A stretch of DNA of 64,000 nt from Microbacterium sp. XT11. Its GTDB lineage: Bacteria; Actinomycetota; Actinomycetes; Actinomycetales; Microbacteriaceae. A program made the translations under genes and the position numbers. Below the pieces are notes generated by a model. That model had not been told where the DNA came from, did not search any database, and saw only the letters and a program-made list of their open reading frames with translations. Below are positions 49,595-57,327 of this stretch, in pieces. Where the stretch lies: contig NZ_CP013859.1 in the NCBI RefSeq assembly GCF_001513675.1, positions 1,799,081 to 1,863,080 of the forward strand, written 5' to 3'. Within the stretch, counting starts at the first letter, position 1; each line of letters starts with the position of its first letter.

Positions 49595-50233
49595 CAGTTC
49601 GAAGCCGCTCTCGATGGGCACCACCGACACCTGCGTCAAGTCGGACACATGGAATTCGGGGGAGTGCGCCGTCGCGTGCTTCCCGACGCCGACCACGCGC
49701 ATGCCGGCCGCGTGCGCGGCCTGGATGCCGGCACCGGAGTCCTCGAAGACCACGCAGTCGGCGGGGGCGACGCCCAGCAGCTCGGCTCCGAGCAGGAACC
49801 CCTCGGGGTCGGGCTTGGAGCGGCTCACCCGCTCGGCCGTCACGGCGAGGTCCGGAACAGTCAGGCCGGCCTCGCCCATGCGCGCGTTCATGAGTCGCAC
49901 GTCCGCTGAGGTCACGATCGCATGCGGGTAGGGGCGGAGGTCGGCGAGCAGCCGCTCGGCGCCGAGGATCGCGACGACTCCGTCGACGTCCTCGGCCTCC
50001 GTGGCGAGCATGACCTGGTTCTCGGCGATGTTGATCGCGTGGTCGCGCTCGGGGAGCATGATGGCCATGCTCTGATGCCCCTGCCTGCCGTGGATCACGC
50101 TGAGCACGTAGTCGCGGTCGAGACCGTGCGGCTTCGCCCACTCGAGCCACAGTCTCTCCACGACGGCCGTCGAGTCGACGAGCGTCCCGTCCATGTCGAG
50201 GAGGACGGCGCGGGCGGGGACGATCTCGGTCAT
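49583..50233 (-). CDS. HAD-superfamily sugar-phosphate phosphatase
   Basis: A 216-residue HAD hydrolase, subfamily I. Motif I is LLDMDGTLVDS (nucleophile Asp and acid Asp), motif II is AIVTSADV, motif III has KPDPEGFLLG, and motif IV is CVVFEDSGAGIQAA. It resembles YfbT/DOG-type sugar phosphatases. TACCCT (50245-50240) lies six bases before the ATG and no Shine-Dalgarno is seen, so the transcript is probably leaderless. Its last four residues are encoded by the end of the tandem array. Confidence 0.87.
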   Translation of the reverse strand: MTEIVPARAVLLDMDGTLVDSTAVVERLWLEWAKPHGLDRDYVLSVIHGRQGHQSMAIMLPERDHAINIAENQVMLATEAEDVDGVVAILGAERLLADLRPYPHAIVTSADVRLMNARMGEAGLTVPDLAVTAERVSRSKPDPEGFLLGAELLGVAPADCVVFEDSGAGIQAAHAAGMRVVGVGKHATAHSPEFHVSDLTQVSVVPIESGFELHVA

Positions 50234-50239
50234 GGTCCC

Positions 50240-50245
50240 AGGGTA
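50240..50245 (-). promoter_or_regulatory. candidate -10 hexamer, leaderless HAD gene
   Basis: TACCCT on the minus strand ends six bases before the ATG at 50233; no ribosome binding site is present. Same geometry as the other leaderless candidates. Confidence 0.4.
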
Positions 50246-50358
50246 GTCGCGCTCCCGCGCAGGAACGCCGGCCGGCGCGGGCTCCCGGGAGACCGGGGGA
50301 CTGGTGGGAACGAGGTCGTCACCCACGACCCGGTGAAGCCGCGGTCACCGACGCCCTT

Positions 50359-50422
50359 GCGCGTCACGCCTTCTGCGCGTCACGGCTTCTGCTCGTCACG
50401 GCTTCGGTGCGTCACGGCTTCT
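50359..50422 (+). repeat. four 16-bp tandem repeats
   Basis: Units of 16 bases of the type GCGCGTCACGGCTTCT begin at 50359, 50375, 50391 and 50407. They lie in the gap between the divergent HAD and membrane-protein genes, ending 23 bases before the latter's ATG. They could influence the promoter there. No coding role. Confidence 0.8.
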
Positions 50423-50445
50423 AGGATGTGTGCGGAGGGAAAGCC

Positions 50446-51690
50446 ATGAGAGCGTTCGGCGCCAAGGTGGTGGGTGTGTTGCGCCAGCTCAGGGGTCCGG
50501 AGACGCCGGATGCCGTGCTGGAGGCGACGGCGCTCATCGTCGGCGCCGCCTTCCTCGCGGTGGGCTTCGTCGTCGCGTTCCCGGTGTTCTTCGGGCACCG
50601 GCTGGCGATCAGCGGGGACGGATCGATCGGCACGTTCGCGGCGTACGGCGGGGCGCTGACCGCGGCACTCGCGTTCCTCATCGGGCGGCTCGCGGTGAGA
50701 CCGCGGCGGATCACGCCCGAGATGGCACGCGACGGCTTCAGCGTCCCGGGTGACCGGCTGCGCTGGTACGACCTGATCGCGATCGGCTTCGCCCACGCGG
50801 CGATCGCCTACCTGGGGTGGCTCGGCATCGCCGAGCTCCTGGAACGCAGCTTCATCGGCGCCCCGGTGTTCGCCTTCCCTGGCGCCGTGCTCGTGAGCGT
50901 GGCGTTCGCCCTCACGGCGTACGTCGCGTTCCTCAGCGCCGCCGCCCTCACCCCGATGGTGCTGTCACTCGTGCTCGCAGTGTTCCTCGTCGTGGGGGCC
51001 TTCGCCGCCATGCTCGCCTCCAGCGATCCGGACTGGTGGAAGCTGAACCTCTCGGCGCTGGGCATGAGCACCAATCACGCGTCTCTCGCGTTCAACCTCA
51101 CGCTCGTCATCGCAGGCATCATGATCACCACGATCTCTCGGTACGCGACGGCAGGGCTACCCGTGGCTGACGATCGCTCCCGCCGGGGGCGGTTCGCGGT
51201 GCGTGGCGGACTGATCCTCATGGGAGTCCTGCTGGCATGCGTCGGACTGTTCCCCGTGGACGAGTTCTTCCTGCTGCACAACACGGTCGCGACCGGCATG
51301 GCCGTCGTGTTCGCCGTCGTCGTCGTCGGCCTGCCGTGGTTCCTGCCCTCCATGCCCCGCGTGTTCGTCGTGTTCGGCTGGGTTTACGTCACCGTGATCG
51401 CGTTGCTCGGCGCGTTCTTCGCCGTCGGCTATTACAACCTCACGGCCGTGGAGCTGATCGCGGCGGTGCTCATCTTCAGCTGGATCATCGTGTTCCTCCG
51501 CACGGCAGGTTCGGTCGTGGTCCACGACGACGCGACGGCCGTGGCGGACGCGACGGGTGAGACGGACGCGGCGGACGCGGCGGACGCGACCGACGAGACA
51601 GACGAGAAGGACCTGAAGGCGAAGAAGCACGCGAAGGCGGTAAAGGCAGTGAAGGAAGCGCTGTCTCGTGACGCCGGCGCTGTCTTCTGA
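50446..51690 (+). CDS. multi-pass membrane protein of unknown function
   Basis: A 414-residue protein with about nine or ten hydrophobic segments between residues 28 and 360 (first ALIVGAAFLAVGFVVAFPVF). I cannot place it in a named family with confidence; the YDLIAIGFAHAAIAYLG and GLFPVDEFFLLHNTVATGMA stretches look like the DUF998/Frag1-type group. A charged cytoplasmic tail (about 368-414) has an acidic Ala/Asp/Thr run followed by a Lys-rich helix. GGAGGGAA lies before ATG 50446. Neighbours give no functional hint. Confidence 0.7.
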   Translation: MRAFGAKVVGVLRQLRGPETPDAVLEATALIVGAAFLAVGFVVAFPVFFGHRLAISGDGSIGTFAAYGGALTAALAFLIGRLAVRPRRITPEMARDGFSVPGDRLRWYDLIAIGFAHAAIAYLGWLGIAELLERSFIGAPVFAFPGAVLVSVAFALTAYVAFLSAAALTPMVLSLVLAVFLVVGAFAAMLASSDPDWWKLNLSALGMSTNHASLAFNLTLVIAGIMITTISRYATAGLPVADDRSRRGRFAVRGGLILMGVLLACVGLFPVDEFFLLHNTVATGMAVVFAVVVVGLPWFLPSMPRVFVVFGWVYVTVIALLGAFFAVGYYNLTAVELIAAVLIFSWIIVFLRTAGSVVVHDDATAVADATGETDAADAADATDETDEKDLKAKKHAKAVKAVKEALSRDAGAVF

Positions 51691-51762
51691 TGCGAAGGCC
51701 GTCACCTGACACCGGCCCGTGTCGTGATGCGGCGGCCGTCTCCTGACGCGGGCCCGTGTCGT
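51689..51762 (+). repeat. two 37-bp tandem repeats after the membrane protein gene
   Basis: Units 51689-51725 and 51726-51762 begin GATGCGAAGGCCGTC and GATGCGGCGGCCGTC and end with CGGCCCGTGTCGT or GGGCCCGTGTCGT. They differ at a few positions. The array starts within the stop codon and lies in the gap to the convergent RpiR gene, which contains no gene. Confidence 0.75.
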
Positions 51763-51800
51763 GATGCAGCGTCACGCGGTCCATGCCGCGTCGGCGCACC

Positions 51801-52658
51801 TCATCCGTGCAGCGTGCGGGTCGCCTCTCTGGTGCGCTGCAGCGCATCCGCTGTCTCCGCGAAGCGCTTTTTCGCGACCCCGATGAAGAGGCAGTCGACC
51901 AGGGTCAGCTGAGCGATGCGGCTCACCATCGCGCCCGCCCGGAACGTCGACTCGCGCACCTCGGTGTAGAGGGTGTGGTCGGCTGCGCGCGTCAGCGGCG
52001 ACTCCTTCGCCGACGTCACGGCGATCGTGGCCGCGCTGTTGTCGCGGGCAGCTTCGAGGAAGCGCACTGTCTCGGGCGTGGAGCCTGTGTGCGAGAAGCC
52101 GATCGCGACGGTCGGCGCGGTCTGCAGCACTGCAGCTGCGATCGCCTCGTGCGGGTCGGCCAGGGCATGCGCGTTGCGGCCGACCCGCAGCAGCTTGTGC
52201 GCGAGATCGACGGCGACGAACTGGCTGGCCCCGATGCCGTAGAGCAGGATTCGCTCTGCCCTGTCGATGACGTCGACGGCGGCGTCGAGCGTGTCGAAGT
52301 CCAGCTGCGCGACGGTCTCCTCGACCGCGAGGATCTCGAGCGCCGCGAGCTTCGATACGGCCTCGCGGAGGGAGTCGTCCTGGGAGATCTCGGAACCGTA
52401 GGCACCCCGCGCCGAGAACTGCGCGGCCTCCTTGCCCAGCTCGGTCGCGAGGGCCATGCGCAGCGGCGCGTACCCGCTGAACCCGATGGCACGGCAGAAG
52501 CGCACCACCGAGGCCACCGACGTGTGACAGTCGGCGGCGAGCTCGTTGATGGTCTTGTCGATGACGACGGACGGGTTCTCGCGGATGGCGGCGGCGATCC
52601 GGGCGAGAGACGGCGGAAGGGTCGAGGCCGAGGCCTCGATCGTCGACTGGATGCTCAT
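51801..52658 (-). CDS. MurR/RpiR family transcriptional regulator
   Basis: A 285-residue regulator. The N-terminal HTH_6 domain (TINELAADCHTSVASVVRFC, about residues 36-55) is followed by a SIS sugar-phosphate-binding domain (ILLYGIGASQFVAVDLAHKL; AIGFSHTGSTPETVRFLEAA). GGAGGAG precedes ATG 52658. Divergent from the NAG-kinase/murQ operon, it probably represses that operon until N-acetylmuramate 6-phosphate is present, as E. coli MurR does. Confidence 0.9.
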   Translation of the reverse strand: MSIQSTIEASASTLPPSLARIAAAIRENPSVVIDKTINELAADCHTSVASVVRFCRAIGFSGYAPLRMALATELGKEAAQFSARGAYGSEISQDDSLREAVSKLAALEILAVEETVAQLDFDTLDAAVDVIDRAERILLYGIGASQFVAVDLAHKLLRVGRNAHALADPHEAIAAAVLQTAPTVAIGFSHTGSTPETVRFLEAARDNSAATIAVTSAKESPLTRAADHTLYTEVRESTFRAGAMVSRIAQLTLVDCLFIGVAKKRFAETADALQRTREATRTLHG

Positions 52659-52687
52659 CCGCTCCTCCGATATGTGGGACTCTCAGT

Positions 52688-52731
52688 ATGTCGCGGCGCG
52701 TCGCCATGGATGTCGCGGCACGTCGCCACGG
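52688..52731 (+). repeat. two 22-bp tandem repeats in the murR-nagK gap
   Basis: Units 52688-52709 and 52710-52731 (ATGTCGCGGCGCGTCGCCAT... and ATGTCGCGGCACGTCGCCAC...) differ at two positions. They lie between the divergent genes, upstream of the operator-like site at 52759. Confidence 0.75.
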
Positions 52732-52758
52732 GCGGGAGGCCATCAGGCGTCACGTCGT

Positions 52759-52770
52759 GAAAATTCTTTC
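52759..52770. promoter_or_regulatory. candidate MurR operator
   Basis: GAAA-ATTC-TTTC is a symmetric AT-rich site of the kind bound by RpiR/MurR proteins, placed 68 bases before the kinase start and in the only AT-rich part of the gap. A -10-like TATAGG follows at 52780-52785. Confidence 0.5.
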
Positions 52771-52837
52771 CAGAACATGTATAGGATGTGTAGCGGCTTT
52801 ACGCCAGAGCGTCGGTGAATCGGACAAGGGGAGCGGT

Positions 52838-53740
52838 ATGACCAGCGTGCGCACGACCGCCGCGGTCGACCTCGGCAAGACCAGCTGCCGCCTCGCCCTG
52901 GACGACGGCGGGCGCCGGATCATCGACGGACCCGGAGCCCCGGGGCTCGCCGCGCCGGGCGGCGTCGACCGCGCCACCGACGCCATCCTCGCGCTCCTCG
53001 ACCGCGTGCCGGCAACGACCCTCCGCGCACTCGGGGTCGGCGCGGCGGGCGCCTGGGCGGCACCGGATGCCGCGGCCGACCTCGCGGTCAGGCTCGCGCG
53101 GGCGACCGGTGCCGCGGTCGCCGTCGCCTCCGACGTCGTCACCGCACATGCCGGTGCGCTGCGTGGGGGAGACGGCGTGATCCTCATCTCCGGCACCGGT
53201 GCTGCCGCGATGGGTGTCGACGTCGACGGCATCCGCCTCGTCGACGGCTGGGGGCCGGACATCGGTGACTTCGGCAGCGGTTCCTGGCTGGGACGCGAAG
53301 CCGTGCGGGCGGTGCAGCGCGCACAGGTCGGCCTCGGGCCGGCGACGGAGCTGACGGATGCCGTGCGCGACGCCATCGCACCCGCTGCGGACCCCGTCGC
53401 CTGGGTGTCGCAGGACGGACCGGTCGCCCGCCGGCTGGGCACGCTCGCGCCGCTGGTGCTCGACGCCGCCCTCACGGGCGATTACGTCGCCCGCGAGATC
53501 GCGCAGGAGGCTGTTCGCCTGTTGACGGCATCCGCCGTCGCAGCGTCCTCGCACACGGCGGAGGTCGTCGTGCACGGAGGCCTCACCGGCCACGACTGGT
53601 TCCGCTCCCAGCTCGTCGCCTCTCTCGCCGAAGCCGGACGCAGCGTGGTCGCCGCACAGGGCGACGCTCTCGACGGCGCGGCGCTCCTCGCCGCCCATGC
53701 TGATCTGCCCCATGAAAGGTTCGTGCACCGTGCCGAATGA
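52838..53740 (+). CDS. N-acetylglucosamine kinase-like protein (BadF/BadG family)
   Basis: A 300-residue actin-fold (ASKHA) sugar kinase. The phosphate-1 loop is AAVDLGKTSCRLAL, phosphate-2 is LISGTGAAAMGVD, and GPDIGDFGSGSWLGREAV is the N-acetyl-sugar kinase motif. AAGGGGAG precedes ATG 52838. Together with MurQ it suggests phosphorylation of GlcNAc or anhydro-MurNAc/MurNAc from cell wall turnover. Which amino sugar is used is not decided by sequence. Confidence 0.85.
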   Translation: MTSVRTTAAVDLGKTSCRLALDDGGRRIIDGPGAPGLAAPGGVDRATDAILALLDRVPATTLRALGVGAAGAWAAPDAAADLAVRLARATGAAVAVASDVVTAHAGALRGGDGVILISGTGAAAMGVDVDGIRLVDGWGPDIGDFGSGSWLGREAVRAVQRAQVGLGPATELTDAVRDAIAPAADPVAWVSQDGPVARRLGTLAPLVLDAALTGDYVAREIAQEAVRLLTASAVAASSHTAEVVVHGGLTGHDWFRSQLVASLAEAGRSVVAAQGDALDGAALLAAHADLPHERFVHRAE

Positions 53741-54665
53741 CGACATCCGCCTCACCGCCCTTCTCGACGAGCTCTCGCGGCTGGGCACCGAGGCTTCGAC
53801 GACCGAGCGGGGCGACCTGGATGAGTACGCCACGATCGAGCTCGTGCGGCTCATGAACGAGGAGGACCGCCGCGTCCCCGTCGCCGTCGCCGAGCGGTCG
53901 GCCGAGATCGCACGCGCGGTCGACGGCATCGTCGAGAGGTTCCGGCGGGGCGGGCGGCTGATCTACATCGGGGCAGGCACCGCGGGTCGCATCGGCGTGC
54001 TCGACGCGAGCGAATGCCCTCCGACGTTCGGTACCGACCCGTCGATGGTCGTGGGACTGATCGCCGGAGGTGAGACGGCGATCCGCTCGGCTGTGGAGAA
54101 CGCCGAGGACGACGACACCGCGGCCGCCGCGGAGCTGCGGGAGCTGCGCCTCACCGCGGACGACACGGTCGTCGGGATCTCGGCATCCGGGCGCACGCCC
54201 TATGTGGTCGGCGGACTCCGGTACGCCGGAGACGTCGGCGCGCTCACGGTGGCGATCGCATCGAACGCCCGCTCGGCGATCGGCGCCGCCGCCGACATCG
54301 CCATCGAGGTCGTCACGGGACCCGAGTTCATCTCGGGATCCACGCGGCTGAAGTCCGGCACGGCGCAGAAGCTCGTGGTCAACATGCTCACGACGTTGTC
54401 GATGATCAAGCTCGGCAAGACCTATCGCGGCGTCATGGTCGACCTGCTCGCGACGAACGAGAAGCTGCACGCGCGCTCCCTGCGCACGGTGTCGCAGCTC
54501 GCCGGCGTCGGCGTGGACGAGGCCGCACGGGCGCTCGCCGCGGCATCCGGCTCGGTCAAGCTCGCCCTGCTCCTGCTGGCGACCGGGGCTTCGGCGGATG
54601 AGGCGTCTGCGGCTCTGGAGCGTGCCGGCGGCATCCTGCGCGACGCCATCTCCGCCCTCTCCTGA
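53730..54665 (+). CDS. murQ: N-acetylmuramic acid 6-phosphate etherase
   Basis: A 311-residue SIS-domain lyase that splits MurNAc-6-P into GlcNAc-6-P and D-lactate. GRLIYIGAGTAGRIGVLDAS and SECPPTFGTDPSMV, VGISASGRTPYVVGGL and NEKLHARSLRTV are MurQ signatures. GTG 53730 gives the usual length and overlaps the kinase stop by 11 bases; ATG 53712 is an alternative. It completes the kinase-murQ recycling pair under MurR-type control. No PTS or ABC importer for MurNAc is next to it. Confidence 0.93.
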   Translation: MPNDDIRLTALLDELSRLGTEASTTERGDLDEYATIELVRLMNEEDRRVPVAVAERSAEIARAVDGIVERFRRGGRLIYIGAGTAGRIGVLDASECPPTFGTDPSMVVGLIAGGETAIRSAVENAEDDDTAAAAELRELRLTADDTVVGISASGRTPYVVGGLRYAGDVGALTVAIASNARSAIGAAADIAIEVVTGPEFISGSTRLKSGTAQKLVVNMLTTLSMIKLGKTYRGVMVDLLATNEKLHARSLRTVSQLAGVGVDEAARALAAASGSVKLALLLLATGASADEASAALERAGGILRDAISALS

Positions 54666-54702
54666 CCCCGCCCGCCTCCCTGCCCTCACCCCCCGCGCTC
54701 AG

Positions 54703-54753
54703 GTATGAGTTGTGGTCGGAAAATCGCCCGAATACCGACCACAACTCATACCC
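54703..54753. repeat. dispersed palindromic repeat, copy 2 (GGTATGAGTTGTGGTCGG family)
   Basis: Arms 54703-54720 (GGTATGAGTTGTGGTCGG) and 54736-54753 are perfect 18-base complements around a 15-base spacer. Both arms equal those of the hairpin at 6305-6361. Here it lies between convergent murQ (stop 54665) and the SMR gene (stop 54803), where it may also act as a terminator. Confidence 0.88.
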
Positions 54754-54802
54754 GAGCGAGGAGGGGAGGTGGCGAGATGCGGGCTGTCGGGCCGTCGGAC
54801 CG

Positions 54803-55120
54803 TCAGCCGCCGAACTCCATGAGGCCGACGCCCAGAGCGATCAGGGCGACTCCGACGGCCATCTTCAGTGAGAAGTGATCCTTGAAGAGCACGCGGCCGA
54901 GGACCGCGGTGATCGCCACCCCGGCGGCCGCCCAGACTCCGTAGGCGACGCCCACCGGCATGCCCATCGCGAGAATCGCTCCGAGCAGGCTGAAGGCCGC
55001 GACGTAGCCGACGGCGATGACCGGGATCCAGCGCCGCCGCCTCAGTCCCTCCGACGCGCGCAGGCTCAGCGTCGCAGTGACTTCGCTCGCGATCGCGAGG
55101 GCCAGCAGCATCCACGTCAT
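54803..55120 (-). CDS. small multidrug resistance (SMR) transporter subunit
   Basis: A 105-residue, four-TM SMR protein. The essential Glu13 is in ALAIASEVTATLSLRASEG and the GMPVGVAYGVWAAAGVAI loop between TM2 and TM3 is typical. The VTATLSLRASEG pattern fits the paired (EbrAB/YkkCD-like) type. ATG 55120 overlaps the stop of a second SMR gene by ATGA, so the pair is likely a heterodimer exporting cationic compounds or guanidinium derivatives. Confidence 0.9.
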   Translation of the reverse strand: MTWMLLALAIASEVTATLSLRASEGLRRRRWIPVIAVGYVAAFSLLGAILAMGMPVGVAYGVWAAAGVAITAVLGRVLFKDHFSLKMAVGVALIALGVGLMEFGG

Positions 55121-55497
55121 GATGCGTGCGCCTTCGTGTGCGATGCCAGCTCGACCCTGTGCGATCCGAGCTCGACGAGCAGCACGCCGAGCACGATCAC
55201 ACCGATGCCGATGAGCTGCACCGGACCCAGCACCTCGCCGAACAGCACGGTGCCGAGAACGGCGGTGAGCACGACACCGATCGCCGACCAGATTCCGTAG
55301 GCGACGCCGACGGGCATGCCGCGGTCGAGAACGATCGACAGCAGCCACAGTGATCCGGTGTAACCCAGCACCACGATGATGAGCCACAGCGGATGCGTGA
55401 ATCCCTCTGCCGCTCGGAGAGAGAGTGTCGCGCTCACCTCGAGGGCGATCGCGGCGAGCAGCGGCGGCCACGCGGAGGGCCGTCTGGGTGATGTCAT
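55117..55497 (-). CDS. SMR transporter, partner subunit
   Basis: A 126-residue SMR protein with Glu20 (AAIALEVSATLSLRAAEG) and GMPVGVAYGIWSAIGVVLTA. A C-terminal tail of about 20 residues (SHRVELASHTKAHAS) is longer than in its partner. First gene of the pair; GAAAGG lies upstream. The unequal tails are typical of heteromeric SMR pairs with opposite membrane topology. Confidence 0.9.
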   Translation of the reverse strand: MTSPRRPSAWPPLLAAIALEVSATLSLRAAEGFTHPLWLIIVVLGYTGSLWLLSIVLDRGMPVGVAYGIWSAIGVVLTAVLGTVLFGEVLGPVQLIGIGVIVLGVLLVELGSHRVELASHTKAHAS

Positions 55498-55844
55498 CCA
55501 TGCGCCTTTCGTGTCTGGGAGGGCCAGGGGGCGAGGGCTGGTCGGGCGGCGGGGGCCGCAGGGAAGGGGGGAAGCGGGGAAGTGGGGAAGTGGGGCAGCG
55601 GGAGGGAACGCGCGTGCAGACGCGGCGAGTCCGCGGCTCGCGGCGGGCTCGTGCGCTCCCCATAGAAGCCTGGCATGCGGACCGGTCACAAGCGCGGATC
55701 GGCACGGAGGACGGGCAGGGCGCCGGATCGGATTCGTCGACGGCGACGCGGTACCCGTACCCTGGGAGCATCCCCCGATGCTTCACCCGGCAGACTCGTG
55801 CGCCGGCGATCCTTCGGCGCGCGCTCACACATGCAAGGACGCAG
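55498..55844. other. gene-free region between the SMR pair and gapB, with a G-rich tract
   Basis: The 347 bases hold a purine tract at 55561-55606 with repeated GGGGAAGT/GGGGAAGC octamers (several runs of three or more G on the plus strand), able in principle to form a G-quadruplex. It would be C-rich in the SMR leader. The rest is ordinary GC-rich sequence, and the gapB promoter should be near its right end. I looked for a guanidine riboswitch (expected before SMR pairs) and could not recognise one. Confidence 0.6.
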
Positions 55845-57293
55845 ATGACTGACGCACACGCACACCGTGACGACTGGACGGCGCGAGAGGAACTGGCCGA
55901 GCGGATGATCCCGCTCATCGGATCGCTCAAGCGCGAGAGGGACGTCGTGACGTCGCTGCACGGACATCGCCTGCTCGGGCTCTCGGCGACCGGCATCGTC
56001 GAGGTCCACGATCGCGTCGCACAGCTCGGGCACGCCGCGCTGCCCCTCGACGACACCCTGGCCGTGCTCGAGGCGCTGCACGCCCTGGCGCCGGGCTCCT
56101 CGTCGCTCGACGTCGCCCGGCTCGCCGAGGAGGCCGCCTCGGACGGACGGCCGATCGCCGAGTACCTGCGCGAGGCCATCGCCCCGGCCATGGGTGCGGT
56201 CGCCGCCGAGCCGACCGACGTCGTGCTGTACGGATTCGGCCGCATCGGCCGCCTGCTCGCGCGCATCCTGATCGCGCACACGGGCGGCGGCAGCGGACTG
56301 CGGCTGCGGGCGATCGTCGTGCGCCGCGGCTCCGAGAACGACCTCGTCAAGAGGGCTTCGCTGCTGCTGCACGACTCGGTGCACGGCCGGTTCGCCGGAT
56401 CGGTCACGGTCGATGAGGACGCAGAGCAGATCGTCGCCAACGGCACGCGCATCCAGGTGATCTACTCCGACGACCCCGCGTCGATCGACTACACCGCCTA
56501 CGGCATCCGCGACGCGATCGTCGTCGACAACACCGGCCGCTGGCGCGACGAGGCGGGTCTCTCGCAGCACCTCGCGTCGACCGGCGTCGCCCGCGTGCTG
56601 CTCACGGCCCCCGGCAAGGGCGCGCTGAAGAACATCGTGCACGGCATCAACCACGACACGATCGAGCTCGGCGATCGCATCCTCTCGGCCGCGTCGTGCA
56701 CGACCAACGCGATCACCCCGGTGCTGGCCGCGATCGACGAGGCATACGGCGTCGTCAAGGGCCATGTCGAGACGGTGCACTCGTTCACGAACGATCAGAA
56801 CCTCATCGACAACTTCCACAGGGGCGACCGTCGGGGGCGTTCGGCCGTGCTCAACATGGTGATCACCGAGACCGGGGCCGCCAAGGCCGTCGCGAAGGCC
56901 CTGCCGCAGCTGGAGGGCAGGCTCACCGGCAGCGCGATCCGCGTGCCGACGCCCGATGTGTCGCTGGCGGTGTTGCACCTCACGATCGAACGCCCGGCGA
57001 CGAAGGACCAGCTGAACGACTACCTGCGGCGCGTCTCGCTGCACTCGCGGCTGCGTCAGCAGATCGACTACGTGGAGTCGCCCGAGGTCGTGTCGACGGA
57101 CTTCGTCGGCTCTCACCGCGCGGGCATCGTCGACGGCCTTGCGACCATCGCCGACGACGACACCGTGATCCTGTACGTCTGGTACGACAACGAGTTCGGC
57201 TATTCGTGCCAGGTGATCCGCGTTCTGGAGACCATGGCCGGATCGCATCCGATCGTGCTGCCCACGCGCCGAGAGGTGACCCTGGAGGCATGA
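55845..57293 (+). CDS. gapB: glyceraldehyde-3-phosphate dehydrogenase, GapB-type with N-terminal extension
   Basis: A 482-residue GAPDH. An extra N-terminal helical region (about 1-122) precedes the catalytic core: NAD(P) motif YGFGRIG (GFGRIG at 130-135), catalytic Cys285 in SAASCTTNAITPV, and WYDNEFGYSCQ near the end. The length matches Corynebacterium GapB (about 480), a gluconeogenic, NADP-capable isoenzyme, rather than the 335-residue glycolytic form. AAGGA lies before ATG 55845. Proximity of pckG fits a gluconeogenic role. Confidence 0.92.
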   Translation: MTDAHAHRDDWTAREELAERMIPLIGSLKRERDVVTSLHGHRLLGLSATGIVEVHDRVAQLGHAALPLDDTLAVLEALHALAPGSSSLDVARLAEEAASDGRPIAEYLREAIAPAMGAVAAEPTDVVLYGFGRIGRLLARILIAHTGGGSGLRLRAIVVRRGSENDLVKRASLLLHDSVHGRFAGSVTVDEDAEQIVANGTRIQVIYSDDPASIDYTAYGIRDAIVVDNTGRWRDEAGLSQHLASTGVARVLLTAPGKGALKNIVHGINHDTIELGDRILSAASCTTNAITPVLAAIDEAYGVVKGHVETVHSFTNDQNLIDNFHRGDRRGRSAVLNMVITETGAAKAVAKALPQLEGRLTGSAIRVPTPDVSLAVLHLTIERPATKDQLNDYLRRVSLHSRLRQQIDYVESPEVVSTDFVGSHRAGIVDGLATIADDDTVILYVWYDNEFGYSCQVIRVLETMAGSHPIVLPTRREVTLEA

Positions 57294-57327
57294 CGCGGAT
57301 GTCGGCGGCCCCCGGCAGGATAGGGGG

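Noticed and set aside
55498-55844. Guanidine (ykkC-class) riboswitch before the SMR pair
   Set aside because: I could not find the conserved ACGR-type loops or a consistent fold; only the G-rich tract stands out.
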